Origin: JAJRQY01 sp965224435
GTDB taxonomy: Bacteria > Actinomycetota > Acidimicrobiia > Acidimicrobiales > SZUA-35
NCBI GenBank assembly: GCA_965224435.1
Contig: OZ245048.1
Location: 1,116,001 to 1,180,000 of the forward strand
Direction of reading: 5' to 3'
Length of the DNA: 64,000 bases
Positions within the stretch are counted from its first letter, which is position 1, and each line of letters starts with the position of its first letter. Position numbers and translations under genes: made by a program. Below the pieces are notes generated by a model. That model saw only the letters and a list, made by a program, of their open reading frames with translations. It made no database searches and had not been told where the DNA came from. Positions 55,457 to 64,000 of this stretch are shown here, in pieces.

Positions 55457-56557
55457 ATGGCAAGGAACATGGGTAGAGCATCCCTCTATCTCGTAGTGCC
55501 CACGGATGGGAGACATTCAATGCAAACAATTCAAGCCTTAGTGATGCCTGCATGGCTGGAGAGCGCCAGTAGGAACCAGCAGTTCTTCACCATGTCTCTG
55601 CCGGTCTTGGTGGCAGCGTTGGTGGTCTTTGCTGCCAGTGTTCTCTGGGAACCTGATCCTCAAACCCAGGTTCTGGTCTCGATGTTGGCTGACCAGCGGC
55701 GGCTTGGGTATAGGCGATTCACTCCAGCCCGCCGTTGGTTCTCAGCTTTCACTCGATCGCTTGTTGAGACCCAGTCTGTGGTGCAGTCGGATCCCGCTGA
55801 TCCCGACCTGATTGACTTGGAGACCCTGGATGCGGAATCAGTTCTCCTGAACGAGCTCGGTGGCTATGCCGAGTCTGAAGAGGTTCGAAATCTTCAGAGC
55901 CTGGTCAACCACTTTCGGCGTGAAGTCCTTCTGGAAGCTGGCAGTGAAGAGCAGCCGGGTCTGGCACAAACTTGGGTCGGATACGGGATGCAGCGCGTCG
56001 TAGGAGTGGGTCCCTTAGCCGAGAGCGAGACTCATCTTCGGATCTACAACGCAAATGATCTCGGGCGTCAACTGATCGCTAGGACTGTCACTCGAGGAAT
56101 AGGCACTCGAGGAATTGGCACTCGAGGAATTGGCACTCGCGGGATTGGACTGGCGCCATTGGGAGCAAAGTCGCCGGGGTCGCTAAAACGCAACGGGCAG
56201 GGCCAGGTCACTCGATTCGAGCGACCGGTCGCCTTCCTTGCTGCCAGTGGCGATGAGCCAACAGCGAATGAGGTTGAAGCCTCCTTAGTCAGACTGGCAA
56301 ATATTCAATCTGCTGGCCGGCGACCGGAGCGGTTGCTGCGGGCCCTTCTTGAAGCTGGCCAAAACAGATCTGTCCAAGCGGCAACGTCGGAAGACCTCGT
56401 TGATCGCATCCAGGAGCACAGCCGGAACGTGGCTGCACGGGGCGAATCCCAAGCGTGGAGTAGCGACGATCATCAGACTCGCTGGCACCGCAGCTGGACA
56501 TCGACCACGGTCATCTCGGCCGGGCGCGCCGAGGAACTTACTGACCAAGGAGCTTGA
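55457..56557 (+). CDS. Uncharacterised membrane protein with TRGIG repeats
   Basis: 366 residues that I do not recognise. One membrane helix (FTMSLPVLVAALVVFAASVLW, ~44-64) is followed by a soluble region rich in charged residues. A 15-bp tandem repeat (56090-56148) encodes TRGIG four times near residue 215. ATG 55457 is used; ATG 55520 is also possible. It lies 52 bp after the HDOD-GGDEF gene on the same strand and may be co-transcribed. The membrane-anchored layout recalls pilus or secretion assembly factors, but this is only an impression. Confidence 0.55.
   Translation: MARNMGRASLYLVVPTDGRHSMQTIQALVMPAWLESASRNQQFFTMSLPVLVAALVVFAASVLWEPDPQTQVLVSMLADQRRLGYRRFTPARRWFSAFTRSLVETQSVVQSDPADPDLIDLETLDAESVLLNELGGYAESEEVRNLQSLVNHFRREVLLEAGSEEQPGLAQTWVGYGMQRVVGVGPLAESETHLRIYNANDLGRQLIARTVTRGIGTRGIGTRGIGTRGIGLAPLGAKSPGSLKRNGQGQVTRFERPVAFLAASGDEPTANEVEASLVRLANIQSAGRRPERLLRALLEAGQNRSVQAATSEDLVDRIQEHSRNVAARGESQAWSSDDHQTRWHRSWTSTTVISAGRAEELTDQGA
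56090..56148 (+). repeat. 15-bp tandem repeat encoding TRGIG
   Basis: ACTCGAGGAATTGGC is repeated at 56105 and 56120, with slightly changed copies at 56090 and 56135. The unit is a multiple of three, so the frame is kept as copies are gained or lost. Confidence 0.9.
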
Positions 56558-56732
56558 CGAAACATCCCCGCTCGGCCCCATTTGCAGCCTGTTGGTGGCT
56601 AGTTGAGCGCCCTCCGTGAGATGCAGCCATATATGGAGAGTTTTCTGTCATACCACTGGCGCCGAGACCCCAATCGTGATAATTCTCATTGTTTCCGAAC
56701 GTGGAGTTCACGAAAGAATGGGGTAGTGCCAT

Positions 56733-58961
56733 ATGCGCGCGACAAGATTGGGGCGAGTCCGCTCGCTCATCCTCGCACTGGCTTTGATGAGTGTCACTGT
56801 TGTGGCATCACCAGGGGCAGCCGAGGCTCAGGACGAACCGGAGGCTCCCGTAGCCTTCGCTGTTAATGAAGACGTAGGCCGGATTGAACGGGCCTACCTC
56901 ACCATCCTCGGGCGTGCTCCCGAAGCTGGCGGATTGAACTACTGGCTTGAGCAGCAGGGCCAGGGTGTCAGTTATGACGCCATTGTCGAAGCCTTCCTGG
57001 CTTCGCCAGAACGTGCGGCTCGCTTTGGGCCAGATCAGACTGAGGGCGATTTTCTCGACCAGCTCTACCAAGATGCCTTTGGGCGAGCCGCGGATCCAGC
57101 CGGAAAGCAATACTGGTTGGACCAGCTTGCGGCCGGGGTCACTCGACGCTCGATCGTTCTGAACTTTGCTGACTCCGTTGAGCAACGACGCCGGACCGAT
57201 CCAACGGAGGACTTCACTCTGAATGTTCTGCACATCAACGATCATCACTCCCACCTCAAGCAGGACAAGGGCGACTTGATCTTTGATGATGTCAAGACTC
57301 GGGTGAAGCTTGGTGGCTTCCCGAGCTTGGTAACCAAGTTCAAGGAGCTTGAGGCCGAGCTTGCTGGCGAGAACGTCGTCAAGCTCCATGCTGGTGACGC
57401 CGTTTCCGGCACCTTGTTCTACAGCCTCTTTGAGGGCGAGGCCGATGCAGCCTTGATGAACGAGGTTTGCTTCGACTACTTCGCTCCGGGCAACCACGAG
57501 TTCGACAATGGCGACATTGGCTTGAAGCTGTTCCTTGATTTCCTGGCCGAAGGCGACTGCAATACACCATCGCTTGCTGCCAACGTCATTCCCGAGCTTG
57601 GTACGCCGCTGAATCCGGTCATTGGTACTCCGTACCTGCGGCCCTATAGCGTCGCTCCTTATGGTGATGGCCAATACGTCGGCTACATCGGTCTTGATAT
57701 TGCGGACAAGACCAAGAACTCCTCCAGCCCGCTGGAGTCAACCCAGTTCTTGGATGAAGTCGCAACCGCTCAGCGCTACGCCGATGCTCTCACTGGCGCC
57801 GGTGTGGACAAGATCGTGCTGATCACTCACTACCAATATGCGGCCGATCTGAAACTGGCTTCCATGGTCAGCAATGTCGATGTCATCATCGGTGGCGACA
57901 GCCACACCTTGCTTGGTGACTTTGACTCGGTCGGCTTCAATTCTTCCGGCCCGTACCCAACCATGACCACGGACCGCAATGGCGTTCCCGTCTGCGTTGC
58001 CCAAGCTTGGCAGTACTCGGCAATCGTCGGCCAGCTCGAAGTCAACTTCGACGAGTTTGGTCATGTTGCTGATTGTGGCGGCACCCCGCACATGATCTTG
58101 GGTGATTCCTTCCAGCAGAAGGACGATGCCGGAGAGCGGCAGGAGATTACCGGTGCTACCCGTGACGCAGTCTTGGCTGCAGTTGCTGCCAACCCGAACC
58201 TGTCCATCGTCACCCCTGATCCGGATGCGCAAGCAATCCTGGATGTCTTTGATGAGCAGGTCTCAGAGCTTGAGCAAGTCGTTATTGCCAACGTGACTGA
58301 GGACCTGTGCTTGGAGCGGATCCCGAACCAGGGCCGATCCACCATCACTGGTTGTCAGGCAATGACCGCCCAACATGGTGGCGACATCCAGATGCTGGTA
58401 GCTGAGGCGTTCCGAGTCCGCAGCTTCGAGTCAGACATCGCCATCCAGAATGCAGGCGGTGTTCGCATCGACGTTCCCGCTGGACCATTCACCATTGCTG
58501 ATGCGTACACCGTGCTTCCATTCGCCAACACCTTGGTGAACCTGGATCTGACTGGTGCTGAACTGAAGTCCGTTATCGAGGAGGGAACCGAAAATGCCAT
58601 CCGCGAGGGTGGCTCAACCGGCGCCTACCCCTATGCCGCAGGCTTACGTTGGGACATGGACATGACCGCCGCAAATGGCAGTCGCGTCAGCAACCTGGAG
58701 TATCAGGCCAAGGGCACGACCGCTTGGGTCGCTTTGGATCCGGCTGCTAGCTACAAGGTGGTAACGAACTCCTTCGCCGCCAGCGGAGGCGACGGAAACG
58801 ACACCTTCAAGGCCGCATCTGATGATGGTCGGGCTCTGGACACCAACTTGAACTATGCCCAGACCTTTATCGACTATGTGCAGGACGATCTAGCAGGATC
58901 GATCGCCAAGCTGCCAACTGACTACTACTCGACTCAGGGCTTCGTGCCACTGCCGGGCTAG
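56733..58961 (+). CDS. Secreted 5'-nucleotidase/metallophosphoesterase (UshA-like) with DUF4214 domain
   Basis: 742 residues. Signal peptide ..LALALMSVTVVASPGAAEAQ; DUF4214 at ~45-150 (ERAYLTILGRAPEAGGLNYWLEQ, LYQDAFGRAADPAGKQYWLDQL). The metallophosphoesterase domain carries LHINDHHSHL, LHAGDAVSG, APGNHEFDNG and IGGDSHTLLG, i.e. all metal-binding motifs. The 5'-nucleotidase C-terminal domain starts near ~490 (QNAGGVRIDVPAGPFTIADAYTVLPFANTLV). It would hydrolyse extracellular nucleotides or related phosphate esters. DUF4214 before the enzyme suggests surface attachment. Single gene with a 175-bp upstream gap (56558-56732) in which I see no firm promoter. Confidence 0.88.
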   Translation: MRATRLGRVRSLILALALMSVTVVASPGAAEAQDEPEAPVAFAVNEDVGRIERAYLTILGRAPEAGGLNYWLEQQGQGVSYDAIVEAFLASPERAARFGPDQTEGDFLDQLYQDAFGRAADPAGKQYWLDQLAAGVTRRSIVLNFADSVEQRRRTDPTEDFTLNVLHINDHHSHLKQDKGDLIFDDVKTRVKLGGFPSLVTKFKELEAELAGENVVKLHAGDAVSGTLFYSLFEGEADAALMNEVCFDYFAPGNHEFDNGDIGLKLFLDFLAEGDCNTPSLAANVIPELGTPLNPVIGTPYLRPYSVAPYGDGQYVGYIGLDIADKTKNSSSPLESTQFLDEVATAQRYADALTGAGVDKIVLITHYQYAADLKLASMVSNVDVIIGGDSHTLLGDFDSVGFNSSGPYPTMTTDRNGVPVCVAQAWQYSAIVGQLEVNFDEFGHVADCGGTPHMILGDSFQQKDDAGERQEITGATRDAVLAAVAANPNLSIVTPDPDAQAILDVFDEQVSELEQVVIANVTEDLCLERIPNQGRSTITGCQAMTAQHGGDIQMLVAEAFRVRSFESDIAIQNAGGVRIDVPAGPFTIADAYTVLPFANTLVNLDLTGAELKSVIEEGTENAIREGGSTGAYPYAAGLRWDMDMTAANGSRVSNLEYQAKGTTAWVALDPAASYKVVTNSFAASGGDGNDTFKAASDDGRALDTNLNYAQTFIDYVQDDLAGSIAKLPTDYYSTQGFVPLPG

Positions 58962-59019
58962 TAGAACCTCAACGAGGTTTGGCCGGGTCTGACCCGATCA
59001 GACCAAGATAGGAAAACCG

Positions 59020-59047
59020 CTTGGCGGGGCCCTCGGGTCCCGCCAAG
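59020..59047. terminator. Strong hairpin between convergent genes
   Basis: CTTGGCGGGGCCC (59020-59032) pairs with GGGTCCCGCCAAG (59035-59047), 13 bp with one G-T pair. It lies 58 nt past the nucleotidase stop and before the end of the leftward acyltransferase gene, so it may stop transcription from both sides. T-runs are lacking. Confidence 0.6.
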
Positions 59048-59109
59048 TCGCGTACAGACTGTTGGGCTAGATATTGGGCTTGGATGCAAGCCGGCTAGAA
59101 GTTGGGCTG

Positions 59110-60003
59110 CTAGACGTTGGGCCAGCGCTTGGTGCCCGGCGACTTTCGCTTCTGACCGGGCTTGGGCCCGAGTGCCCAGCGACGCCGCCACGCTCCAGCA
59201 TCGGGACCACCGAGATCGGGGGTTTTGCTAGCGTGAGCCTTCTTCTTGGCTTCCCACCAACCAGATGAGAACTCATCGGCAAGCTCGTCCACCCGTGATT
59301 CCACCCGCTTGGAGAAGTCTCGAACATCCTCGCCCTCGCCGAGCTGCATAGGTGAGCCGAAGGCAACGGCACAGCGTGAGCGTCGTGGCCATGCCTTCCC
59401 CTTCGGTAAGAGATTGCCTGTGCCTTCGATATAGATGGGCACGATTGGAACCCCGGCCAACTTGGCCACAAAGGCCGCACCTGGTCGATGCTCTTGGCTC
59501 CAGCCGTCTGGGCTACGTCCGCCCTCGGGAAAGATCAAGAGACTGTTGCCTGCCTCAATGGTCTCCACCGTGTTGGTGATGGACAGTTTGGAGAGTCGCA
59601 GACGCTCGATGGGGACGGCGCCAATGAACAGGGCAGAGGCGGTGGCCATGAGCTTGTTGGTGAAGAAATAGTCGGCTCCTGCCGCCACTGAAAGATCGCG
59701 CCTGAGATGGCTGGGCAAGGTCGTCAGCAACAAGGTGGTGTCGGCGTGGCTGTGATGATTGGCAACAAAGACGACGGGGCCCTTGACCGACTTCAATCGA
59801 TCGGTACCGATGACTCGCGGTGAGCCGTAGAGGCGCATAGCGGGCTTCATGAATCCCCAGATGCCGGCCCGGCGAACCAGCTTCGCTACCGGCTGGCGTG
59901 ACCACTTGGTGTCGTAGTAGACGCCGACCTTGGAAGGAGGAACGCGTTTCTCGATGCCCTTGGGGGTGGATGGCGGATCGATCAGGAATCGCAGCCAGCT
60001 CAC
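59110..60003 (-). CDS. 1-acyl-glycerol-3-phosphate acyltransferase (PlsC family)
   Basis: 297 residues. The acyltransferase motifs are clear: VFVANHHSHADTTLL (HX4D catalytic pair) and LLIFPEGGRSPDGWSQEHRPGAAFVAKLAGVPIVPIYIEGT. It would transfer a fatty acyl group to lysophosphatidate or a related acceptor at the membrane. The start overlaps the stop of the upstream LarA-like gene by four bases (60000-60003). Third gene of the minus-strand lipid operon. The C-terminus is basic and low complexity. Confidence 0.88.
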   Translation of the reverse strand: MSWLRFLIDPPSTPKGIEKRVPPSKVGVYYDTKWSRQPVAKLVRRAGIWGFMKPAMRLYGSPRVIGTDRLKSVKGPVVFVANHHSHADTTLLLTTLPSHLRRDLSVAAGADYFFTNKLMATASALFIGAVPIERLRLSKLSITNTVETIEAGNSLLIFPEGGRSPDGWSQEHRPGAAFVAKLAGVPIVPIYIEGTGNLLPKGKAWPRRSRCAVAFGSPMQLGEGEDVRDFSKRVESRVDELADEFSSGWWEAKKKAHASKTPDLGGPDAGAWRRRWALGPKPGQKRKSPGTKRWPNV

Positions 60004-61616
60004 GAGACGTCGGCCATGAGAACAGGTGGGTTGTGGAAGTGAGAGATGGTTGGCTGGGGGCCGACCGTGTCCTCGGCCATCTCCAACGCATCCTGCAAGG
60101 TCGAAGCAGGTTTGAATCCAAGTCTGCGTACGGCCTTAGGATCACCGCCAACAACGATGACCGAGCCGAGATACTCCAAGGCATGTGAGCACCAGTACCA
60201 CATGTAGAACGGGTGCACCCCGTGATAGGCATTGCTGGTCCGATAGAGGTGGCGATACCACTCGTCTTCGGCGAACTTCTTCTCGTACTCCTTGTGCATG
60301 ACGACCGGGTCCTTGGTCTCGGTCAGTACCTGCTCAAAGAAGTCGATATAGCTGGGGTGGTGAACGGGATTGAATTCCCACGGAGTGGGGTGACTCATGA
60401 TGAGCACGCCGCCCTCCTTGACCACTGGTTTGCCTCGGTACAGATTGAAGAAGTAGCCAAGGCCTAGTACCGCGACCAGGATTGGATTGAGTACCGCGTT
60501 CACGTTGTAGGGACTGAGATAGGGGAGTCCCATGGTCATGATGTCAGTTTGACCTTCAACCGGCACCATGTGTTGGGCATAGACGTGCTCGATGGTCTTG
60601 TTGTGGACAGCATCGACCTCGCCTGCTTGTACCGACGTCATCTCATAGGGAGACTTCCACGAGTGGAAAATCTTGCGCTTCTGGGCACCGGTCATTCGCT
60701 TGAGGCCAGCTTGCATGGTGGAGAACTTCGCCCGGTCTTGGAAGTTCCATTCCCACTCGCGCTTTTGCAGCATGGACAACGGTCCGGTGTGGCCATAGGT
60801 GTTGGTATTGACCGTGGTCTCGATCTGGAATACCCGAGGGCCATGCTTCTTGATGATTTCGCCCTGCCGCCAGTTCGAAGCATGGAAGGCCGAGGTGTCC
60901 TTATCCATGATCGACTTGGACTGGGTCAGCGTCTTTGGATTGTGGTGAGACTTGACTCCGGCATAGCCCGACAAGCCGGTCGCCGTGCTCTTCCAGCCAC
61001 CATTCATGCTGGTCAGGTTGATGTTGACGTAGATGAGCAGATCGCTTTCGGCCGCTCGACGCTGCATCTGGACGGTGTCACCCTCATCGGACTCACCGAG
61101 GATGACCATCTGCTCGGGGTCTTCGGCATCGAGGTTGTAGAGCTGGCCATGGGGAGCAAACGCTTCATAAACCCGATCGCCGACAGCCTGGCGAAGTTCG
61201 GCTTCAGTCATGCGGCGGTGCAGGGCCAAGGCAGCGACGAGATGCACATCGTCAACGCCGGCAGCCGCAGCCATGTCCAACACGGCTTCGATTACACGCT
61301 GGCGAAGGTCAGGTTTGACCATTGCGGGAAGAGGCAGAGAAACATCGTCGAAGGCAATGGTGAGCTTCATGCCCCGGGTCAGCAGGCTTGGCAACGGATC
61401 GTCATCCATTGGATTCAGAAGGGCGTCAATGATGGCGCCGTCTGGGTCCTTGATGCCGTGAATCGGTTCGCTGGGGTAGATGACGCGACTGCGACCGACC
61501 GGCAGCTTCTCCATCCGAAATCCCTCGCCGTGATGGAACAGGATTGGAGGTGTTTGGCGATCGACTTCCAGGACAAACCCGGGACGAGGGTTCGGTCGTG
61601 GCTTGGACTTAGGCAT
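60000..61616 (-). CDS. LarA-like (lactate racemase N-terminal/DUF2088) family protein
   Basis: 538 residues. LTIAFDDVSLPLPAM, VEAVLDMAAAAGVDDVHLVAALALHRRMTEAELRQAVGDRVYEAFAPHGQLYNLDAEDPEQMVILG and the later SGYAGVKSHHNP resemble LarA, the nickel-pincer lactate racemase, and the broader DUF2088 group. The SH..NP region overlaps the histidines expected for cofactor binding, but the usual C-terminal part is replaced by ~200 residues I do not recognise (FYMWYWCSHALEYLGSVIVVGGDP). Racemase activity is therefore uncertain. Its TAATG start overlaps the end of the acyl-CoA reductase gene, so the proteins likely work in one pathway. Confidence 0.7.
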   Translation of the reverse strand: MPKSKPRPNPRPGFVLEVDRQTPPILFHHGEGFRMEKLPVGRSRVIYPSEPIHGIKDPDGAIIDALLNPMDDDPLPSLLTRGMKLTIAFDDVSLPLPAMVKPDLRQRVIEAVLDMAAAAGVDDVHLVAALALHRRMTEAELRQAVGDRVYEAFAPHGQLYNLDAEDPEQMVILGESDEGDTVQMQRRAAESDLLIYVNINLTSMNGGWKSTATGLSGYAGVKSHHNPKTLTQSKSIMDKDTSAFHASNWRQGEIIKKHGPRVFQIETTVNTNTYGHTGPLSMLQKREWEWNFQDRAKFSTMQAGLKRMTGAQKRKIFHSWKSPYEMTSVQAGEVDAVHNKTIEHVYAQHMVPVEGQTDIMTMGLPYLSPYNVNAVLNPILVAVLGLGYFFNLYRGKPVVKEGGVLIMSHPTPWEFNPVHHPSYIDFFEQVLTETKDPVVMHKEYEKKFAEDEWYRHLYRTSNAYHGVHPFYMWYWCSHALEYLGSVIVVGGDPKAVRRLGFKPASTLQDALEMAEDTVGPQPTISHFHNPPVLMADVS

Positions 61617-63973
61617 TATCGACGACTCTTTCGAAGGGAAGGCAAGGGGCCAAGAGGAAGGATGCGTTCGCCGCTTCCATCAGACTTTGACCAGTACTCA
61701 ACCAGCCAGCCACGCTTCAGGGCGAGGGAGGCGAGGCGGGTCTCAGGATTCACTGCAACCGGAAACCCGACAGCATCAAGTAACGGAAGGTCCGACGACG
61801 AGTCGGCATAAGCAACCGACTCGGCCAGGTCGAATCCATTGGCGTCGGCGTAGTCGCGCAATGCTTGGGCTCGAACTTCGCCGGTGGGAGGAACCGATAA
61901 CAACTCGCCGGTGTAGCGGCCGTCCTTGATCGACATTTCGGCGCAAATGATGTCGTCAAAGAGAGGCTTAAGCGGATCGACGACAATATTGAGGGCTCCG
62001 GTGATGAGCACGGTGCGATGACCTAGCTCGCGGTGTTTGCGCACCCGGCGGACTGCGGCTGGGAAGGCCTTGCTCAGGATGTGGTCAGCAAGGAGTTCGT
62101 GGCCAAGTTTCTCCATCTGCTCGACCGAGGCGCCGTCGTAGCGGCGGTAGAAGTGGCGTAAGAAATCGGTGCGGTCCCGGGCATCGAGAGCAAGCAGGGC
62201 AGGACCTTCCTGCAAGGTCTTGAGGGTAAATTTGATCCGGTCGGCTGGCCCCAGGTTGCGGGTGGCGAGCCAGGCGTAGCTGAAGACCACATTGCTGGCA
62301 ATGATGGTGTTCTCCAGGTCAAAGGCAGCGAGGTGACGTTCGGGAGCGAGCACCCGCTTGCGGAGACGTTTGGAACGAGCGTCAGGATCAGAAGCTGTGG
62401 GCTTGGTCTTTACCCGGGCATGTTCGACCACCGAGGGGAGATGAATGCCGGTGACGTAGTGTTCCCAGTCAACAATGGCCGGGTCACAAGCCAAGGCCGT
62501 GCGGTCTGAGGGATCGAGTGCGTCGTGTAGCGCGACCAGGTTCTCGACACCGTAGAGGGCTTCGCACTCGGCGTAGGCGCCATAGATCTTGACGTAGGCC
62601 GCGGCACGGTCGACGTCTTCCTTCTTTTCTTCGACCTGCATGCTGATCAAGGCTTGCTTGCCTCGCAGTGGGAGCAGCTTGAGGCCTCGGTCGGCCCGGT
62701 CCAAGCCTTTCTGAGCCCAGCTGAGTTGGCGTTCGACAGCGCCTCGACCAGGGAAGGTGAACTCGGCCACCGCGATGGGTTGGCCCTTCTTGTCATAGAG
62801 CGGGTTCTCGGTGAACCAGCCGTTGACCAGTTCAACCAGGGTTCGGTACTTGAGTGGGTTCCGAGTTCCTGAAGCAACCTGGGTGACCTTGATCGAGCCG
62901 TCTTCGGTTGGCCCAGCGGCGGCAACATTGATGATTGCAGCGACGACGATGTCGACTGGGATGACGTCGACGACACCCTCGGGCACACCGGGAAACTCTT
63001 TGAGTAGACCTTGAGCGTAAGAGATCAGGATGGGCTCTGCCATCCGGAAGCCTTTGATCCAGCCGGGTTTCGGTTCAGCCCATGCTGATTCGATGATGGC
63101 AGGTCGGACAATCGAGACTGGAATATTGCCCTTCGATTCGTCCAGTGCCCGCTCGCCCAGGGCCTTGGTGTAAGCGTAGGAGTCAGGCCAACCCAGTGAC
63201 GCGGCACGTGCCCGTCCTGCTTCGACCAGCTGCTCGCTGACCCAACGTTTGCGGTATTGCTCAGTCTTGGCCGAGATCAGAGGAGTGCCAGCGGCGCCAA
63301 GCTCATTGCCCGCCCGTTTGCGGAACTCTTCCAGCAGATCGGCCGAGCGACTCTGGGCATCAAAGTCGGTGCGACAACGTCGAGCAAATTCGACCTCGGC
63401 TCGCCATGAGATGTCGATGTCGAATGGAGAGTCTGACAGGAGCTGCTCGGCGGCATGGCCGCGACGATTTCCAGCGACGTAGCAGGTGCTGATGGCCACC
63501 ATGTGTGGGGTGACCCCAAGGTTCTGCAAGGCTTCGGCGACCCGGGTCGGGCCGAGCAGGTTGACTTCGATTGCGCCATCGAGGGGAGCATCAAAGCTGA
63601 CAGTGGCGGCAGAGTGGATGACGATGTCACATGAGGTGAAGGTCGTGGCGTCGGCTTCATCAAGTCCGAGGCCGTCGCTGCTGACGTCGCCGGAGACAAT
63701 GGTGACCCGGCGTTCGATTTCGGCCCAGAACGAGTCGGCCTTTCGGGTCGTTTCGCCGCGTTCTTCAATGATCCGGTGGAAGACGTCATTGCGGAAGATC
63801 TCACGCCGGGCGCGCTCGGCCGGTGTTGAGCGCTTACCTGGTCGGACCAGCAAGACAACATCACAGTCGGGGACTTGGCGTATCAGTCGTTCAATGAGCG
63901 CGGTGCCAAGAAAGCCGGTGCCGCCGGTGATAGCGATGCGCTTTCCTGCAAGTTGTTCAGCGATAGTGGCCAT
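61616..63973 (-). CDS. Fatty acyl-CoA reductase-like SDR fused to a HAD-IB hydrolase
   Basis: 785 residues. The N-terminal ~400 are an extended SDR: IAITGGTGFLGTALIERLI, DIVIHSAATVSFDAPLDGAIEVNLLGPTRVAEAL, ISTCYVAGN and the catalytic YAYTK, matching the NAD_binding_4 group of alcohol-forming acyl-CoA reductases. From ~555 a HAD-IB domain begins with LAAFDLENTIIASNV and includes VLITGALNIVVDPL and YADSSSDLPLLDAVG. HAD motif I reads DLE instead of DxD, so phosphatase action may be reduced. With a PlsC enzyme in the operon, a role in wax-ester or ether/alkyl lipid synthesis is plausible. It starts 28 bp from the right end of the window. Confidence 0.82.
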   Translation of the reverse strand: MATIAEQLAGKRIAITGGTGFLGTALIERLIRQVPDCDVVLLVRPGKRSTPAERARREIFRNDVFHRIIEERGETTRKADSFWAEIERRVTIVSGDVSSDGLGLDEADATTFTSCDIVIHSAATVSFDAPLDGAIEVNLLGPTRVAEALQNLGVTPHMVAISTCYVAGNRRGHAAEQLLSDSPFDIDISWRAEVEFARRCRTDFDAQSRSADLLEEFRKRAGNELGAAGTPLISAKTEQYRKRWVSEQLVEAGRARAASLGWPDSYAYTKALGERALDESKGNIPVSIVRPAIIESAWAEPKPGWIKGFRMAEPILISYAQGLLKEFPGVPEGVVDVIPVDIVVAAIINVAAAGPTEDGSIKVTQVASGTRNPLKYRTLVELVNGWFTENPLYDKKGQPIAVAEFTFPGRGAVERQLSWAQKGLDRADRGLKLLPLRGKQALISMQVEEKKEDVDRAAAYVKIYGAYAECEALYGVENLVALHDALDPSDRTALACDPAIVDWEHYVTGIHLPSVVEHARVKTKPTASDPDARSKRLRKRVLAPERHLAAFDLENTIIASNVVFSYAWLATRNLGPADRIKFTLKTLQEGPALLALDARDRTDFLRHFYRRYDGASVEQMEKLGHELLADHILSKAFPAAVRRVRKHRELGHRTVLITGALNIVVDPLKPLFDDIICAEMSIKDGRYTGELLSVPPTGEVRAQALRDYADANGFDLAESVAYADSSSDLPLLDAVGFPVAVNPETRLASLALKRGWLVEYWSKSDGSGERILPLGPLPSLRKSRR

Positions 63974-64000
63974 AGATTTCCCGGGTCGTCTACCATTTGG

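Noticed and set aside
60549..61811. A 420-residue open frame on the + strand opposite the LarA-like gene.
   Set aside because: It is fully antisense to a gene with family motifs and an operon overlap. It has no recognisable domain; long antisense frames are common at this GC content.

Overview
The window looks like chromosomal DNA of a motile, Gram-positive-type actinobacterium. GC content is fairly high, and the flagellum lacks outer-membrane L- and P-ring genes (no flgA, flgH or flgI). The sigma factor is FliA/WhiG-like, there is a luciferase-like monooxygenase, and one operon joins a fatty-acyl-CoA reductase to a HAD domain. An Acidimicrobiia-like origin is my best guess but is not proven here. 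I see no rRNA, tRNA, CRISPR array, insertion sequence or phage gene.

Layout. (1) 1-13.9 kb is metabolic: the end of a DNA-alkylation-repair-like gene; a three-gene minus-strand cluster resembling the lower nicotinate/pyridine pathway (NicX-like ring-cleaving dioxygenase, NicD-like hydrolase, FAD monooxygenase); a secreted intradiol dioxygenase; a triple fusion of kinase, M23 peptidase and aminotransferase; and a minus-strand set of PLP enzymes for hydroxy-amino acids (D-threonine-aldolase-like, cupin, L-threonine aldolase, class V aminotransferase) facing a LysR regulator. (2) 14-16.4 kb is a secreted beta-propeller/FN3 protein with an almost perfect 291-bp internal duplication. (3) 16.5-51.4 kb is a large flagellar locus. 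fliM-N-O-P-Q-R-flhB runs leftward. fliA, a flgN-like gene, flgK, flgL, flbD, motA, motB, fliL, eight tandem flagellin genes, fliD, fliS and then flgB-flgC-fliE-F-G-H-I-J, a lytic transglycosylase, fliK, flgD and flgE run rightward. (4) 51.6-56.6 kb holds a receiver-like stand-alone protein coupled to the antiporter NhaA, an HDOD-GGDEF protein and an unknown membrane protein. (5) 56.7-64 kb holds a secreted DUF4214/5'-nucleotidase-family protein and a minus-strand lipid operon (acyl-CoA reductase-HAD fusion, LarA-like protein, PlsC acyltransferase).

The most notable signal is the leader in front of all eight flagellin genes. A hairpin of constant shape holds the Shine-Dalgarno sequence GGAAGGA in its loop, and its stem shows a compensatory base-pair change (GCTCTC/GAGAGC in six genes, GATCTC/GAGATC in the two outermost). 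A second hairpin about 55-65 nt upstream presents GGA in its loop and also has compensatory changes. This matches the two-site CsrA (RsmA) architecture known from the hag leader of Bacillus. CAAGGA-loop hairpins also precede flgB and the receiver/nhaA pair, which suggests a post-transcriptional flagellar regulon. No csrA or fliW lies in this window, so the regulator is a prediction.

Other points of interest: recent gene conversion among flagellins, in-frame short tandem repeats at the ends of several flagellar genes, a chain of tiny overlapping reading frames before fliR, and no recognisable CheY-binding motif at the FliM N-terminus. flhA, flgG and csrA are not in the window.
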